Shown: piece by piece, positions 27,302-35,557 of the stretch | How the letters are laid out: the number at the start of each line of letters is the position of its first letter | Position numbering within the stretch: the first letter of the stretch is position 1 | Origin: Muricoccus nepalensis | Lineage (GTDB): Bacteria; Pseudomonadota; Alphaproteobacteria; Acetobacterales; Acetobacteraceae | DNA length: 64,000 nucleotides | Direction: 5' to 3' | Assembly: GCF_006438825.1 (NCBI RefSeq) | Contig: NZ_RCZP01000002.1 | Location: 404,568-468,567, forward strand | The notes under the pieces: generated by a model | Databases searched by the model: none | The model's input: only the letters and a program-made list of their open reading frames with translations | Told to the model about the DNA's origin: nothing | Made by a program: the position numbers and the translations under genes

Positions 27302-28485
27302 CGGCCGCCCCCTCCGTCGCACCGCCGCCCCTGCGCGGCGCCAGGGTCCACGCCATGCCGGTGGACCCGCCCCCTCTCACCGGGCCGGACGGCGGCGCGG
27401 CGGAGCTCGCCGCCCTCGTGCGCGTCTGCCTCGCCTCCGGCGCGGTGCGCGACGTGCTCTGGCTGCGCCTCTCCGACCTTCCCCGCGGCCTCGACCGCCC
27501 GCATCACCGCCGCCTCCTGCGGGAGGCCCTGGCCCTGCCGCAGCACGCCCGCCGCGCCCGGGTCTTCCACCTGCCGAACGGCGACATGGCCGTGGCGACC
27601 GCCCCGCCCGACACGCTCCGCCCCGCGGTCCTCCGCGTGCTCGACGGCGCGGTGGACGACGCCGCCGTCGCCGCGGTCGTCCGCGGGCTGCGCCTGCCCG
27701 AGCAGTCCGGCGCCCTGCTGGCCGCGCTGGAGGAAAGCCTCGGCCTCGTCCCCGCCGCGCCGCCCCCCGCGCCGGCGATGCCCCCGCTCACCGCGGAGGA
27801 GCTCGCCCCGGTCCTGCCCGTGCTCCTCCGCGCCGACCCCGCCCCCTATCTCCGCCGCCAGCCCGTCTGCCGCCTCGCGCCGGAAGGGGAGTCGGGCGTC
27901 GTCGCGGAATCGGTCGCCCCCATGCCCGGCGCCCTGCGGGACCGGCTGCTTCCGGGCCGCGACCTCGACGCCGTGCCGGCCCTCACGGCGCAGCTTCGCC
28001 TGCATCTCGAGCTGCGGATGCTCGCCGGGGTCGCACGGCCGGAATGGCTGGCCTCCCCGCGCCCGCTGCACCTGTCCCTCTCCGTCGCGGCCCTCACCTC
28101 CGACGCCTTCCTCGCGCTGGACGGCCGCTTGCCGCGCGCGGTCCGGCCGATGCTCACCCTTGCCGTCCCGGCGGCGGAGGTGCTGGCCGATCCCGCCGGC
28201 TTCGCGCTCGGCCGCGATCTCGCGGTCAGCCGGGGCTACGTCCTGGCGCTGGAGGCCGCCGGCGGCGAGGTGCTGGCCCTGCTGGACCCCGCGCGGCTGG
28301 GCGCGCGGGTCGTCCGCCTCGCCTGGACCGACGCCCTCCCGGCCAACCCTCCCCCCGCCGGCGTGCTCCAGGAGGTTTCGGTGGTGATGACCGGCGCGGA
28401 CCGCGCCGCGGCCGTCGCCTGGGGGTGGGAGAACGGCGTCACCCTCTTCCAGGGGCGGGCCACGGACCGGCACCTGCGCCGCTGA
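27298..28485 (+). CDS. Unknown protein resembling a decayed EAL domain (B)
   Basis: 395 residues, translationally coupled to the preceding gene. The N-terminal ~150 residues contain alternating helices (ALVRVCLASGAVRDVLWLRL) without a match I can name. The C-terminal half follows an EAL-like plan: PLHLSLSVAALTSDAFLAL (like the 'NxS..sL....f' strand), LTLAVPAAEVLADPAGFALG, SRGYVLALEAAG, then VSVVMTGADRAAAVAWGWENG and ITLFQGR-like VTLFQGRATDR. Metal-site acids are missing. Possibly a scaffold or nucleotide-sensing relic. Upstream of an ABC ATPase (43-nt gap). Confidence 0.5.
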   Translation: MTAAPSVAPPPLRGARVHAMPVDPPPLTGPDGGAAELAALVRVCLASGAVRDVLWLRLSDLPRGLDRPHHRRLLREALALPQHARRARVFHLPNGDMAVATAPPDTLRPAVLRVLDGAVDDAAVAAVVRGLRLPEQSGALLAALEESLGLVPAAPPPAPAMPPLTAEELAPVLPVLLRADPAPYLRRQPVCRLAPEGESGVVAESVAPMPGALRDRLLPGRDLDAVPALTAQLRLHLELRMLAGVARPEWLASPRPLHLSLSVAALTSDAFLALDGRLPRAVRPMLTLAVPAAEVLADPAGFALGRDLAVSRGYVLALEAAGGEVLALLDPARLGARVVRLAWTDALPANPPPAGVLQEVSVVMTGADRAAAVAWGWENGVTLFQGRATDRHLRR

Positions 28486-28528
28486 GGCCCGGCCGGCCCT
28501 GGCGAGGCGCCGCCGGGCGGCCTATGCC

Positions 28529-29290
28529 ATGGCGATGCGCCCGGCCCCCGATCCCCGAGCCCCCGCCATCGAGGCCGAGGGGCTGACCAAGCGCTACGGC
28601 GCCACCCTGGCGGTGGACGCCCTCTCCTTCACCCTGCCGCGCGGCGGCACGGTCGGGCTGCTCGGCGGCAACGGCGCGGGCAAGAGCACCACCATCGCCA
28701 TGCTGCTCGGCCTGCTGATCCCGACGGGCGGCCGCGTGCGGGTGCTCGGGCACGACATGGCGCGCGACCGCTTCGCCGCCCTCGCGCGCGCCAACTTCTC
28801 CTCCCCCTACATCGCCCTTCCGCACCGGCTGAGCGTGGCGGAGAACCTCCTCGTCTACGCGCATCTCTACGACGTGCCGGACGCCGCTGGCCGGATCGCG
28901 GAGCTGGCGGCCCAGCTCTCCCTGGCGGACCTGCTGGACCGCCCCGCGGGGCAGCTCTCGGCCGGGCAGAAGACGCGCGTGGCGCTCGCCAAGTCCCTCA
29001 TCAACCGCCCGGACCTCCTCCTGCTGGACGAGCCGACCGCGAGCCTCGACCCCGACACCGCGGACTGGGTACGCTCCTGGCTCGAGCGGTACCGGCAGGA
29101 GAGCGGCTGCGCGATCCTCCTGGCCTCGCACAACATGGCGGAGGTGGAACGTCTCTGCGACCACGTCCTGATGCTCAAGACCGGGCGGCTGGTGGACAGC
29201 GGCTCCCCCGCCGAGCTCCTGTCGCGCTACGGCCGCGACGACCTGGAGGAGGTCTTCCTCGACATCGCGCGCGACCGCCGTGCCGGATGA
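28529..29290 (+). CDS. ABC transporter ATP-binding protein without adjacent permease
   Basis: 253 residues. A complete ABC domain: Walker A LLGGNGAGKSTTIAML, Q-loop area, signature QLSAGQKTRVALAKSL (LSAGQ, a variant of LSGGQ), Walker B LLLLDEPTASLDPDTA, and the switch His in ILLASHNMAEVERLC. Sequence type is that of ABC-2 exporters (drug, polysaccharide or lipid). Normally an ABC-2 permease follows, but here the next gene is a GntR regulator overlapping by 11 nt, so the partner is missing or far away. Confidence 0.85.
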   Translation: MAMRPAPDPRAPAIEAEGLTKRYGATLAVDALSFTLPRGGTVGLLGGNGAGKSTTIAMLLGLLIPTGGRVRVLGHDMARDRFAALARANFSSPYIALPHRLSVAENLLVYAHLYDVPDAAGRIAELAAQLSLADLLDRPAGQLSAGQKTRVALAKSLINRPDLLLLDEPTASLDPDTADWVRSWLERYRQESGCAILLASHNMAEVERLCDHVLMLKTGRLVDSGSPAELLSRYGRDDLEEVFLDIARDRRAG

Positions 29291-29954
29291 GGGCCCGCGC
29301 GGCGTGAGCGCCCGCCCCAGCCGCTCCTCGGGCTCCGAGGCCTACGACCTCCTCCTGGCCGCGATCGACAGCGGCGCCCTGCCGGCCGGCACGCGGCTCC
29401 GGGAATCCGAGCTGGCCGAGCGCTACGGCATCAGCCGCACCCCCGTGCGCGAGGCGCTGAAGCGGCTGGAGACCCAGGGCCTCGTCCTGCACGAGCCCCA
29501 CCACGGCGCGGTGGTGGCCCGCCTCGGCTACGCGCAGATGACGGAGCTCTACCACATGCGCGAGGTGCTGGAGGGCACCGCCGCCGGCCTGGCCGCCACC
29601 CACGCGACGCCGACCGAGGTCGAGATCCTGCGCGAGATGGTCGAGCGCGACCGGACGCTGGTGGACGACCCCGCCGCCCTCTCCGGCACCAACCGGCGCT
29701 TCCACCGGCAGGTCTACCTCTCCGCCCGGAACGGCTTCCTCATCAACATCCTCGAGACCATGCGGCTCTCCCTCGCCCTGCTCGGCGGCACCACCCTCGC
29801 CGCGCCCCTCCGGGGGGCGGAGGCGATCGAGGAGCACGCGGTCATCGTCGCCGCCATCGAGGCGCGCGACGCGGCGGCCGCGGAGGCGGCGGCGCGGCGG
29901 CACATCCGCAACGCCTTCAAGGTGCGGATCGGCCTCACCACCCGCCAGGACTGA
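29280..29954 (+). CDS. GntR-family (FCD) transcriptional regulator
   Basis: 224 residues from GTG 29280; a GTG at 29304 is possible. The winged helix is visible in ALPAGTRLRESELAERYGISRTPVREALKRLETQGLV, the GntR signature. The FCD effector domain follows with acidic/His ligands in ELYHMREVLEG, NRRFHRQVYLSA and IEEHAVIVAAI. It lies directly ahead of the tcuA/tcuB genes, with a TTGTAT...ATACAA palindrome in the gap, so it probably controls tricarballylate/citrate-type catabolism. Confidence 0.85.
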   Translation: MPDEGPRGVSARPSRSSGSEAYDLLLAAIDSGALPAGTRLRESELAERYGISRTPVREALKRLETQGLVLHEPHHGAVVARLGYAQMTELYHMREVLEGTAAGLAATHATPTEVEILREMVERDRTLVDDPAALSGTNRRFHRQVYLSARNGFLINILETMRLSLALLGGTTLAAPLRGAEAIEEHAVIVAAIEARDAAAAEAAARRHIRNAFKVRIGLTTRQD

Positions 29955-29993
29955 CGCCACGAGGCCGCAAGGCTTGTAAGCCCGCGCCCCACA

Positions 29994-30013
29994 TTGTATC
30001 CGCTCGTATACAA
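29994..30013. promoter_or_regulatory. Candidate GntR operator upstream of tcuA
   Basis: TTGTAT (29994-29999) and ATACAA (30008-30013) form a perfect 6-bp inverted repeat around 8 nt. A further TTGTA half-site lies at 29974-29978. The motif is AT-rich against a GC-rich background and ends 19 nt before the tcuA ATG, overlapping the expected promoter. Sites of this TTGTATACAA type are seen for some FCD regulators. Confidence 0.55.
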
Positions 30014-30032
30014 GCTGGGGCGGAGGCGGGCG

Positions 30033-31430
30033 ATGCCGGACTTCTCGCGGATCTGGGACGTGCTGGTGATCGGCGGCGGCAACGCCGCCCTCTGCGCCGC
30101 GGTCACCGCCCGCCAGGCCGGCTGCTCCGTCCTTCTGATCGAGCACGCCCCCAAGCCCATGCGCGGCGGGAACAGCCGCCACACCCGCAACATGCGCACC
30201 ATGCACCCCGAGCCGACGAAGGTGCTCACCGAGAGCTACCTCGAGGACGAGTACTGGGACGACCTCCTGCGCGTCACCGGCGGCCAGACCGACGAGAACC
30301 TGGCGCGCATGACCATCCGCCTGACGCACGACGCGCTGCCCTTCATGGAGGCCTGCGGGGTGCGCTTCCAGCCATCCCTTTCCGGCACGCTGAGCCTGTC
30401 CCGCACGAACGCCTTCTTCCTCGGCGGCGGCAAGGCGCTGGTGAACGCCTATTTCGCGACCGCCGAGCGCCTCGGTATCGACATCCTCTACGACACCGAG
30501 GCCGTGGAGCTGCGCATGGACGACGGCTTCGTGCGCGAGGTGCTGATCGACCACCGCGGCTTCCCGGAGACCGTGCGCGCGAAGGTCGTCATCGCCTCCT
30601 CCGGCGGCTTCCAGGCGAACCTCGAATGGCTGAAGGACGGCTGGGGGGAGGCCGCTCAGAACTTCCTCGTGCGCGGCACGCCCTATGCCCAGGGCAAGGT
30701 GCTCCGCAACCTGCTCGACCAGGGCATCGCCTCCGTCGGCGATCCCTCCCAGTGCCACGCGGTGGCCATCGACGGGCGCGCCCCGAAATACGACGGCGGC
30801 ATCGTCACCCGCCTCGACTGCGTGCCCTTCTCCGTCGTCGTGAACAAGCACGGGGAACGCTTCTACGACGAGGGCGAGGATGTCTGGCCCAAGCGCTACG
30901 CCATCTGGGGCCGCCTCGTCGCGCAGCAGCCGGACCAGGTCGCCTACTCGATCATCGACTCAAAGGCCGAGCGGCTGTTCATGCCCTCCGTGTTCCCGGC
31001 CATCAAGGCGGACACGGTCGGCGAGCTCGCCGCCAAGCTCGGCCTCGATCCCGCCGCGGTGGAGAGGACGGTCGCGCGGTTCAACGCCGCCTGCGTGCCC
31101 GGCGAGTTCAACGGCACGCGCCTGGACGGCTGCCGCACGGAGGGGCTCGACCCCCCGAAGACCCACTGGGCGCGGCCGATCACCGACCCGCCCTTCATCG
31201 GCTACCCGCTGCGCCCCGGCATCACCTTCACCTATCTCGGCGTGAAGGTGGACGAGACGGCGCGGGTGCGGATGGACGACGGGCGCCCCTGCGCGAACCT
31301 CTTCGCGTCGGGCGAGATCATGGCCGGATCCATTCTCGGCAAGGGCTATCTCGCCGGCTTCGGCATGGCGATCGGCACCGTCTTCGGACGGATCGCAGGC
31401 AGGGAGGCCGCGAGAAATGCGCGAAACTGA
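30033..31430 (+). CDS. tcuA: FAD-dependent tricarballylate dehydrogenase
   Basis: 465 residues from ATG 30033. An FAD/NAD(P)-binding fumarate-reductase-type fold: DVLVIGGGNAALCAAVTARQAG at the N-terminus, GGNSRHTRNMRT, LGGGKALVNAYF, SSGGFQANLEWL, and at the end GEIMAGSILGKGYLAGFGMAIGTVFGRIAG. This fits TcuA, which oxidises tricarballylate to cis-aconitate and passes electrons to TcuB. Gene order GntR-tcuA-tcuB supports it. No tcuC transporter is present; two Bug receptors downstream could supply the substrate. It overlaps tcuB by 14 nt. Confidence 0.85.
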   Translation: MPDFSRIWDVLVIGGGNAALCAAVTARQAGCSVLLIEHAPKPMRGGNSRHTRNMRTMHPEPTKVLTESYLEDEYWDDLLRVTGGQTDENLARMTIRLTHDALPFMEACGVRFQPSLSGTLSLSRTNAFFLGGGKALVNAYFATAERLGIDILYDTEAVELRMDDGFVREVLIDHRGFPETVRAKVVIASSGGFQANLEWLKDGWGEAAQNFLVRGTPYAQGKVLRNLLDQGIASVGDPSQCHAVAIDGRAPKYDGGIVTRLDCVPFSVVVNKHGERFYDEGEDVWPKRYAIWGRLVAQQPDQVAYSIIDSKAERLFMPSVFPAIKADTVGELAAKLGLDPAAVERTVARFNAACVPGEFNGTRLDGCRTEGLDPPKTHWARPITDPPFIGYPLRPGITFTYLGVKVDETARVRMDDGRPCANLFASGEIMAGSILGKGYLAGFGMAIGTVFGRIAGREAARNARN

Positions 31431-32565
31431 GGCCACCACCGAAGCCCGCCGCGCGATGGAGGTGTGCAACGCCTGCCGCTACTGCGAGGGCTTCTGCGCC
31501 GTCTTCCCGGCGATGACGATGCGCCGCGAGTTCTCCACGGGGGACCTCAGCTACATCGCCAACCTCTGCCACAACTGCAAGGGCTGCTACTACGCCTGCC
31601 AGTACGCGCCGCCGCACCCCTTCAACATCAACGTGCCGCAGGTCCTGGCCCAGGTGCGCGCTGACACCTACGAGGAATACGCCTGGCCAGGGCCGCTGGC
31701 GGGCCTGTTCCGCCGCAACGGCACGGTGGTGTCGCTGGTGTCCGCGGCCGGCATCGCCCTCGTGCTGCTGCTGACCATGGCGCTGGTGGACCACCGCGTG
31801 CTCTATCAGCCGCAGACCGGCCCCGGCGCCTTCTACCGCGTCATCCCCTGGTGGCTGATGACGGCGCTGGCGGGCGGCACCTTCCTCTTCTCCATCCTCG
31901 CCCTCGCCATGGGCTTCCGCAACTTCTGGCGCGACACCGGCGGCCGGGCGGACGAGCTGACGCGCGGGCGGCCGCTCGCCGTCGCGCTGCACGACATCCT
32001 CACGCTCAAGAATCTCGGCGGCGGGGGAGGGGGCTGCAACGACCGAGACGAGGCCTTCTCCCAGGCGCGCCGGCGCTTCCACCACGCCATGTTCTACGGC
32101 TTCCTCCTCTGCTTCGCTTCCACCAGCACGGCCACCGTCTACGACCACTTCCTCGGCATGGAGGCGCCCTACGCCTTCCTCAGCCTGCCCGTGCAGCTCG
32201 GCTTCTGGGGCGGGATCGGCATGGTCGTGGGCACGGCGGGGCTGATCTGGACGAAGATCGTCTCCGATCCCGCGCCGGCCGCGCGCAACCTGCTCGGGGC
32301 CGACTACGCGCTGCTCGTCCTGCTACTGCTCGCGGCCTCCACCGGGCTGCTGCTGCTGGCGCTGCGGGACACCGGGGCCATGGGCGTCCTGCTGGCCGTT
32401 CACCTCGGCATCATCCTCGCCCTCTTCCTGGTCATCCCCTACTCGAAGATGGTGCACGGGGTTTACCGCTCGGCCGCGCTGCTGCGGCACGCGCTGGAAC
32501 GCCACCCGACCCCGCCCCCGCCAGGCACCGCGCCTTCCGACCGGGCGCTCGGCTCGGCGGCCTGA
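31417..32565 (+). CDS. tcuB: Tricarballylate utilisation electron-transfer protein
   Basis: 382 residues. Two ferredoxin-like clusters at the N-terminus (Cys17, 20, 23, 27 and Cys51, 54, 57, 61) bind 4Fe-4S centres, followed by about six membrane helices (VVSLVSAAGIALVLLLTM, LMTALAGGTFLFSILALAM, AMFYGFLLCFASTST and others) with His residues suited to heme. This is the TcuB (CitB) layout, taking electrons from TcuA to the quinone pool. A Gly-rich stretch (GGGGGG near residue 205) splits two segments. Overlaps tcuA. Confidence 0.85.
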   Translation: MRETEATTEARRAMEVCNACRYCEGFCAVFPAMTMRREFSTGDLSYIANLCHNCKGCYYACQYAPPHPFNINVPQVLAQVRADTYEEYAWPGPLAGLFRRNGTVVSLVSAAGIALVLLLTMALVDHRVLYQPQTGPGAFYRVIPWWLMTALAGGTFLFSILALAMGFRNFWRDTGGRADELTRGRPLAVALHDILTLKNLGGGGGGCNDRDEAFSQARRRFHHAMFYGFLLCFASTSTATVYDHFLGMEAPYAFLSLPVQLGFWGGIGMVVGTAGLIWTKIVSDPAPAARNLLGADYALLVLLLLAASTGLLLLALRDTGAMGVLLAVHLGIILALFLVIPYSKMVHGVYRSAALLRHALERHPTPPPPGTAPSDRALGSAA

Positions 32566-32665
32566 CCCCGCGCGCCCCAGGCAGGTGGGCCGCGAAATCC
32601 CTGGCGGAGGCGGCGGACCCGTCCGATCATGCTCGCCAAGGTCGACACAACCGGGAGGGAACGCC

Positions 32666-33460
32666 ATGCTCGAGCACGCGAAGAAGACGCTGCGGATCAC
32701 CCCGATGCGGGAGCGCGTCTCGCCCGCCGAATGGCAGGCCCGGATCGACTGCGCCGCCTGCTACCGCCTCGTCGCCCATTACGGAATGGCCGACATGATG
32801 GCGAACCACATCTCCGTCCGCGTTCCCGGCGAGGACAACGCCTTCCTCATCAATCCCTACGGCATGATGTACGAGGAGATGACGGCCTCGTCCCTCATCA
32901 AGGTCGACATCGACGGCACGATCCTCGACAAGCCCGATTACGGGGACTTCGACTTCGGCATCAACCGCGCCGGCTACGTCATCCACTCCGCCATCCACCG
33001 CGCGAAGCACGAGCTCGACTGCGTGATCCACACGCACACCTGGCCGGGGATGGCCGTCTCCTCCCTCGAATGCGGCCTGCTGCCCATGACGCAGACCGCG
33101 ATGCGCTTCACCCGGATCAGCTACCACGAGTACCAGGGCGTGGTGCTGGACCTGGCGGAGCAGGACGCGCTGGTCGCCAACCTCGGCGACAACAACGCCA
33201 TGATCCTGCGCAACCACGGGCTGCTGACCGTCGGCCGCACGGTGGGCGAGGCCTTCAACGCCCTGCACCGCCTCGAACTTTCCTGCCGCGCGCAGATCGC
33301 CGCCATGTCCTGCAACACGCCGCTGCACCCGGTGCCGCAGCCCGTGCTCGACGCCACCTACCAGAACTACCAGCCCAATGTCCGGCGCCCCTACGGCCTC
33401 ATGGAATGGCCGGGCCTGCTGCGCATGCTGGACCGGCTCGACCCCACCTACGCCGAGTAG
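32666..33460 (+). CDS. Class II aldolase/adducin-family protein
   Basis: 264 residues from ATG 32666 with GGGAGGGA upstream. The class II aldolase fold shows MADMMANHISVRVPG, FLINPYGMMYEEM, the zinc-site HTHTWPGMAVSS and RNHGLLTVG (third His). The acid/base Glu typical of L-fuculose-type enzymes is not obvious. Members cleave or decarboxylate small hydroxy-acid phosphates; similar proteins occur with Bug receptors in carboxylate catabolism. It is 100 nt after tcuB, in the same orientation, so it may belong to that operon. Confidence 0.85.
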   Translation: MLEHAKKTLRITPMRERVSPAEWQARIDCAACYRLVAHYGMADMMANHISVRVPGEDNAFLINPYGMMYEEMTASSLIKVDIDGTILDKPDYGDFDFGINRAGYVIHSAIHRAKHELDCVIHTHTWPGMAVSSLECGLLPMTQTAMRFTRISYHEYQGVVLDLAEQDALVANLGDNNAMILRNHGLLTVGRTVGEAFNALHRLELSCRAQIAAMSCNTPLHPVPQPVLDATYQNYQPNVRRPYGLMEWPGLLRMLDRLDPTYAE

Positions 33461-33467
33461 GCGCCCC

Positions 33468-34433
33468 CTAGTTCACGCTGGCGCCGGACAGCCGGACGAT
33501 CCCGGCCCAGCGGGCGATCTCGGCGTCGAGGAAGGCGCCGAACTCCTCGGGCGTGCTGCCCACGGGATCGGCCCCCTGGTCGACCATCTGGCGCTCGATC
33601 TCCGGCCGGCGCACCGCGGCGGCAGCGTCGGCCGAGACGCGCTCCACCACGTCCCGCGGGGTTCCCACGGGCGCCAGGATGCCGAACCAGGAGGAGGCGT
33701 CGAAGCCCGCGAAGCCCAGCTCCTCCATTGTCGGCACCTCCGGCGCGGCGCGGGAGCGCCGCAGGGTGGAGACGGCCAGCGCCCGCAGGCGGCCGCCCCG
33801 GATCTGCTCGATCACCGAGGGAATGGTCGCGAACATGAAGTCGATCCGCCGCGTCAGGAGGTCGTTCAGCGCCACCGCCCCGCGATAGGGCACGTGCGTG
33901 GTCTGGACGCCCGCCATCCCGTCCATGATCGCGCTAGAGAGGTGAGACGAGGTGCCCACCCCCGTGGAACCGTAGGACAGGCCCCCCGGCCTCTCCTTCG
34001 CCAGCGCCACCAGCTCCGCCACGCTGCGGACCGGGGAAGCCGCGGCCACGACGAGGATGTTCGGCACCCCCGCCAGCAGCGTGATGGGCGCGAGGTCCTT
34101 GCGCGTGTCGTAGGGCATGCTGCGGTAGAGCGCCCCGTTCACCGCCAGCGGCCCGACCGAGGCGACGAGCAGCGTGTAGCCGTCCGGCACCGCCCGGGCG
34201 ACGTATTCCGTTCCGATGTTGCCCCCGGCCCCGGGCCGGTTCTCGATGACCACCGGCTGCCCCCAACGCTCCGCCAGCAGGTTGCCGACGACGCGGGCGA
34301 TGATGTCGGTCGTGCCCCCCGCCGTGAAGGACACGACGATCCGCACCGGCCGGTCCGGCCAGGCGGCTAGGGCCGGGCGCGCGAGGGCGAGGGCGGGGCC
34401 TGCCAGCAGCAGGCCGCGTCGCGTGGTCGGCAT
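33468..34433 (-). CDS. Bug/TctC-family periplasmic binding protein
   Basis: 321 residues. Export signal with twin Arg (MPTTRRGLLLAGPALALA, cleavage after ALA-AW). Bug features: WPDRPVRIVVSFTAGGTTD, VVIENRPGAGGNIGTEYVA, YGSTGVGTSSHLSS, HVPYRGAVALNDLL, and conserved ending GSTPEEFGAFLDAEIARW. Binds a carboxylate; no TctA/TctB nearby. It is divergent from the next Bug gene and convergent with the class II aldolase (7-nt gap). The two divergent Bug genes are only moderately similar, so they are not a recent duplication. Confidence 0.9.
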   Translation of the reverse strand: MPTTRRGLLLAGPALALARPALAAWPDRPVRIVVSFTAGGTTDIIARVVGNLLAERWGQPVVIENRPGAGGNIGTEYVARAVPDGYTLLVASVGPLAVNGALYRSMPYDTRKDLAPITLLAGVPNILVVAAASPVRSVAELVALAKERPGGLSYGSTGVGTSSHLSSAIMDGMAGVQTTHVPYRGAVALNDLLTRRIDFMFATIPSVIEQIRGGRLRALAVSTLRRSRAAPEVPTMEELGFAGFDASSWFGILAPVGTPRDVVERVSADAAAAVRRPEIERQMVDQGADPVGSTPEEFGAFLDAEIARWAGIVRLSGASVN

Positions 34434-34480
34434 GGCTTCCTCCTCGCGGCCGGTCTCCGCCGGCCATCTTCCGCCATGCT

Positions 34481-34510
34481 CGCAAGCGCGTAGGCTGGGG
34501 CGCAAGCGCG
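34481..34510. repeat. Direct repeat in the divergent Bug promoter region
   Basis: CGCAAGCGCG occurs perfectly at 34481-34490 and 34501-34510, spaced 20 bp start to start (about two helical turns). It lies between the two divergent Bug genes, 48 nt and 31 nt from their starts, where a regulator could act on both. Each copy contains the palindrome-like GCGC core. Confidence 0.45.
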
Positions 34511-34541
34511 GCCTTCCGGGCCGCCTGGAGGAGGAGAGACC

Positions 34542-35507
34542 ATGGAAACAACCCGCCGGGCCATGCTGGCCGCTTCCGGAGCCCTCCTTGCCAGGCCCGC
34601 CCTGGCCGCCTGGCCGGACCGCCCGGTGACGCTGGTGGTGCCCTACGCCGCCGGCGGCTCCACGGACGTGGTGGCGCGCCTGCTGGCGCCGAAGCTGCAG
34701 GGCCTCCTCGGCCAGTCCTTCGTGGTGGAGAACCGCACGGGGGCCGGCGGGTCGATCGGCACCGCCGCCGTGGCGCGCGGCGCGGCGGACGGCACGTCCT
34801 TCCTCGTCTCCTCCGCCAGCAACCACGTCATGTACCCGATCGTGGCCCCCGGCAGCATGCCCGACCCGCGCACGGCCTTCGCCGGCGTCTCCCAGCTCGC
34901 CGACATCCCGCTGGCGCTGACCGTCGCCAACCGGCTGGGCGTCTCCGACATGCCGGGCCTCCTCGCGCTGCTGAAGCGGGAACCGGGGCGGCATTCCTTC
35001 GCCTCCTCGGGCGTCGGCGGCTCCCAGCACCTGGCGGGGGAGCTCTTCGCCATGCGGGCGGGGGTGGACATCGTCCACGTTCCCTACCGCGGCGGCGGGC
35101 CCGCGCTGAACGACCTCGTGGCGGGGCAGGTCTCGCTCGCCTTCCTCAACCTCCCCACCGCCCTGCCGCAGGCCGAGGCCGGCAAGGTGCGGATCCTGGC
35201 CGTCGCGGGCGAGAAGCGATCGGCCCTGAAGCCCGACATCCCGAGCGTCGCGGAGCTCGGCGTGAAGGACTTTGCCGTCCGGTCCTGGACCGCCCTCTTC
35301 GCCGCGCGCGCCACCCCGCCCGAGATCGTCGAGCGCATGAGCGCGGCCGTGCGGGAGGCGCTGACCGATCCCCCGATGAAGGCCCGCTTCGCCGAGCTCG
35401 GCGCGGAATCCGAGGTCTCGACCCCCGCCGAGCTGGATCGCTTCGTGAGGGACGAGTTCGTGCTCTGGGAACCCGTGATCCGCGCCGCCAAGGTCACGGC
35501 GCAATAG
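34542..35507 (+). CDS. Bug/TctC-family periplasmic binding protein
   Basis: 321 residues, with strong GGAGGAGGAG upstream. Export signal (METTRRAMLAASGALLA, cleavage after LA-AW). Bug features: WPDRPVTLVVPYAAGGSTD, FVVENRTGAGGSIGTAAVA, FASSGVGGSQHLAGE, and HVPYRGGGPALNDLVAG. High-affinity carboxylate binding; ligand unknown. Followed by an intrinsic terminator, so transcribed alone. Close to tcuAB, so a tricarboxylate is a reasonable guess. Confidence 0.9.
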   Translation: METTRRAMLAASGALLARPALAAWPDRPVTLVVPYAAGGSTDVVARLLAPKLQGLLGQSFVVENRTGAGGSIGTAAVARGAADGTSFLVSSASNHVMYPIVAPGSMPDPRTAFAGVSQLADIPLALTVANRLGVSDMPGLLALLKREPGRHSFASSGVGGSQHLAGELFAMRAGVDIVHVPYRGGGPALNDLVAGQVSLAFLNLPTALPQAEAGKVRILAVAGEKRSALKPDIPSVAELGVKDFAVRSWTALFAARATPPEIVERMSAAVREALTDPPMKARFAELGAESEVSTPAELDRFVRDEFVLWEPVIRAAKVTAQ

Positions 35508-35509
35508 GG

Positions 35510-35544
35510 AAGGGGTCGCCCGGCTTCCCGGACGGCCCCTTTTC
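35510..35544 (+). terminator. Intrinsic terminator after the Bug gene
   Basis: A stem of about 14 pairs with one wobble and one mismatch (AAGGGGTCGCCCGG pairing with CCGGACGGCCCCTT) around a short loop, followed by TTTTC on the plus strand. It lies 3 nt after the stop of the Bug gene and directly before the convergent RND gene. Confidence 0.7.
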
Positions 35545-35557
35545 GCGCAACCCCCGG

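Noticed and set aside
29994-30032. TTG start for tcuA giving 13 extra residues
   Set aside because: These codons are the operator-like palindrome itself; ATG 30033 follows a GGAGG-like sequence and begins right before the FAD-binding strand.
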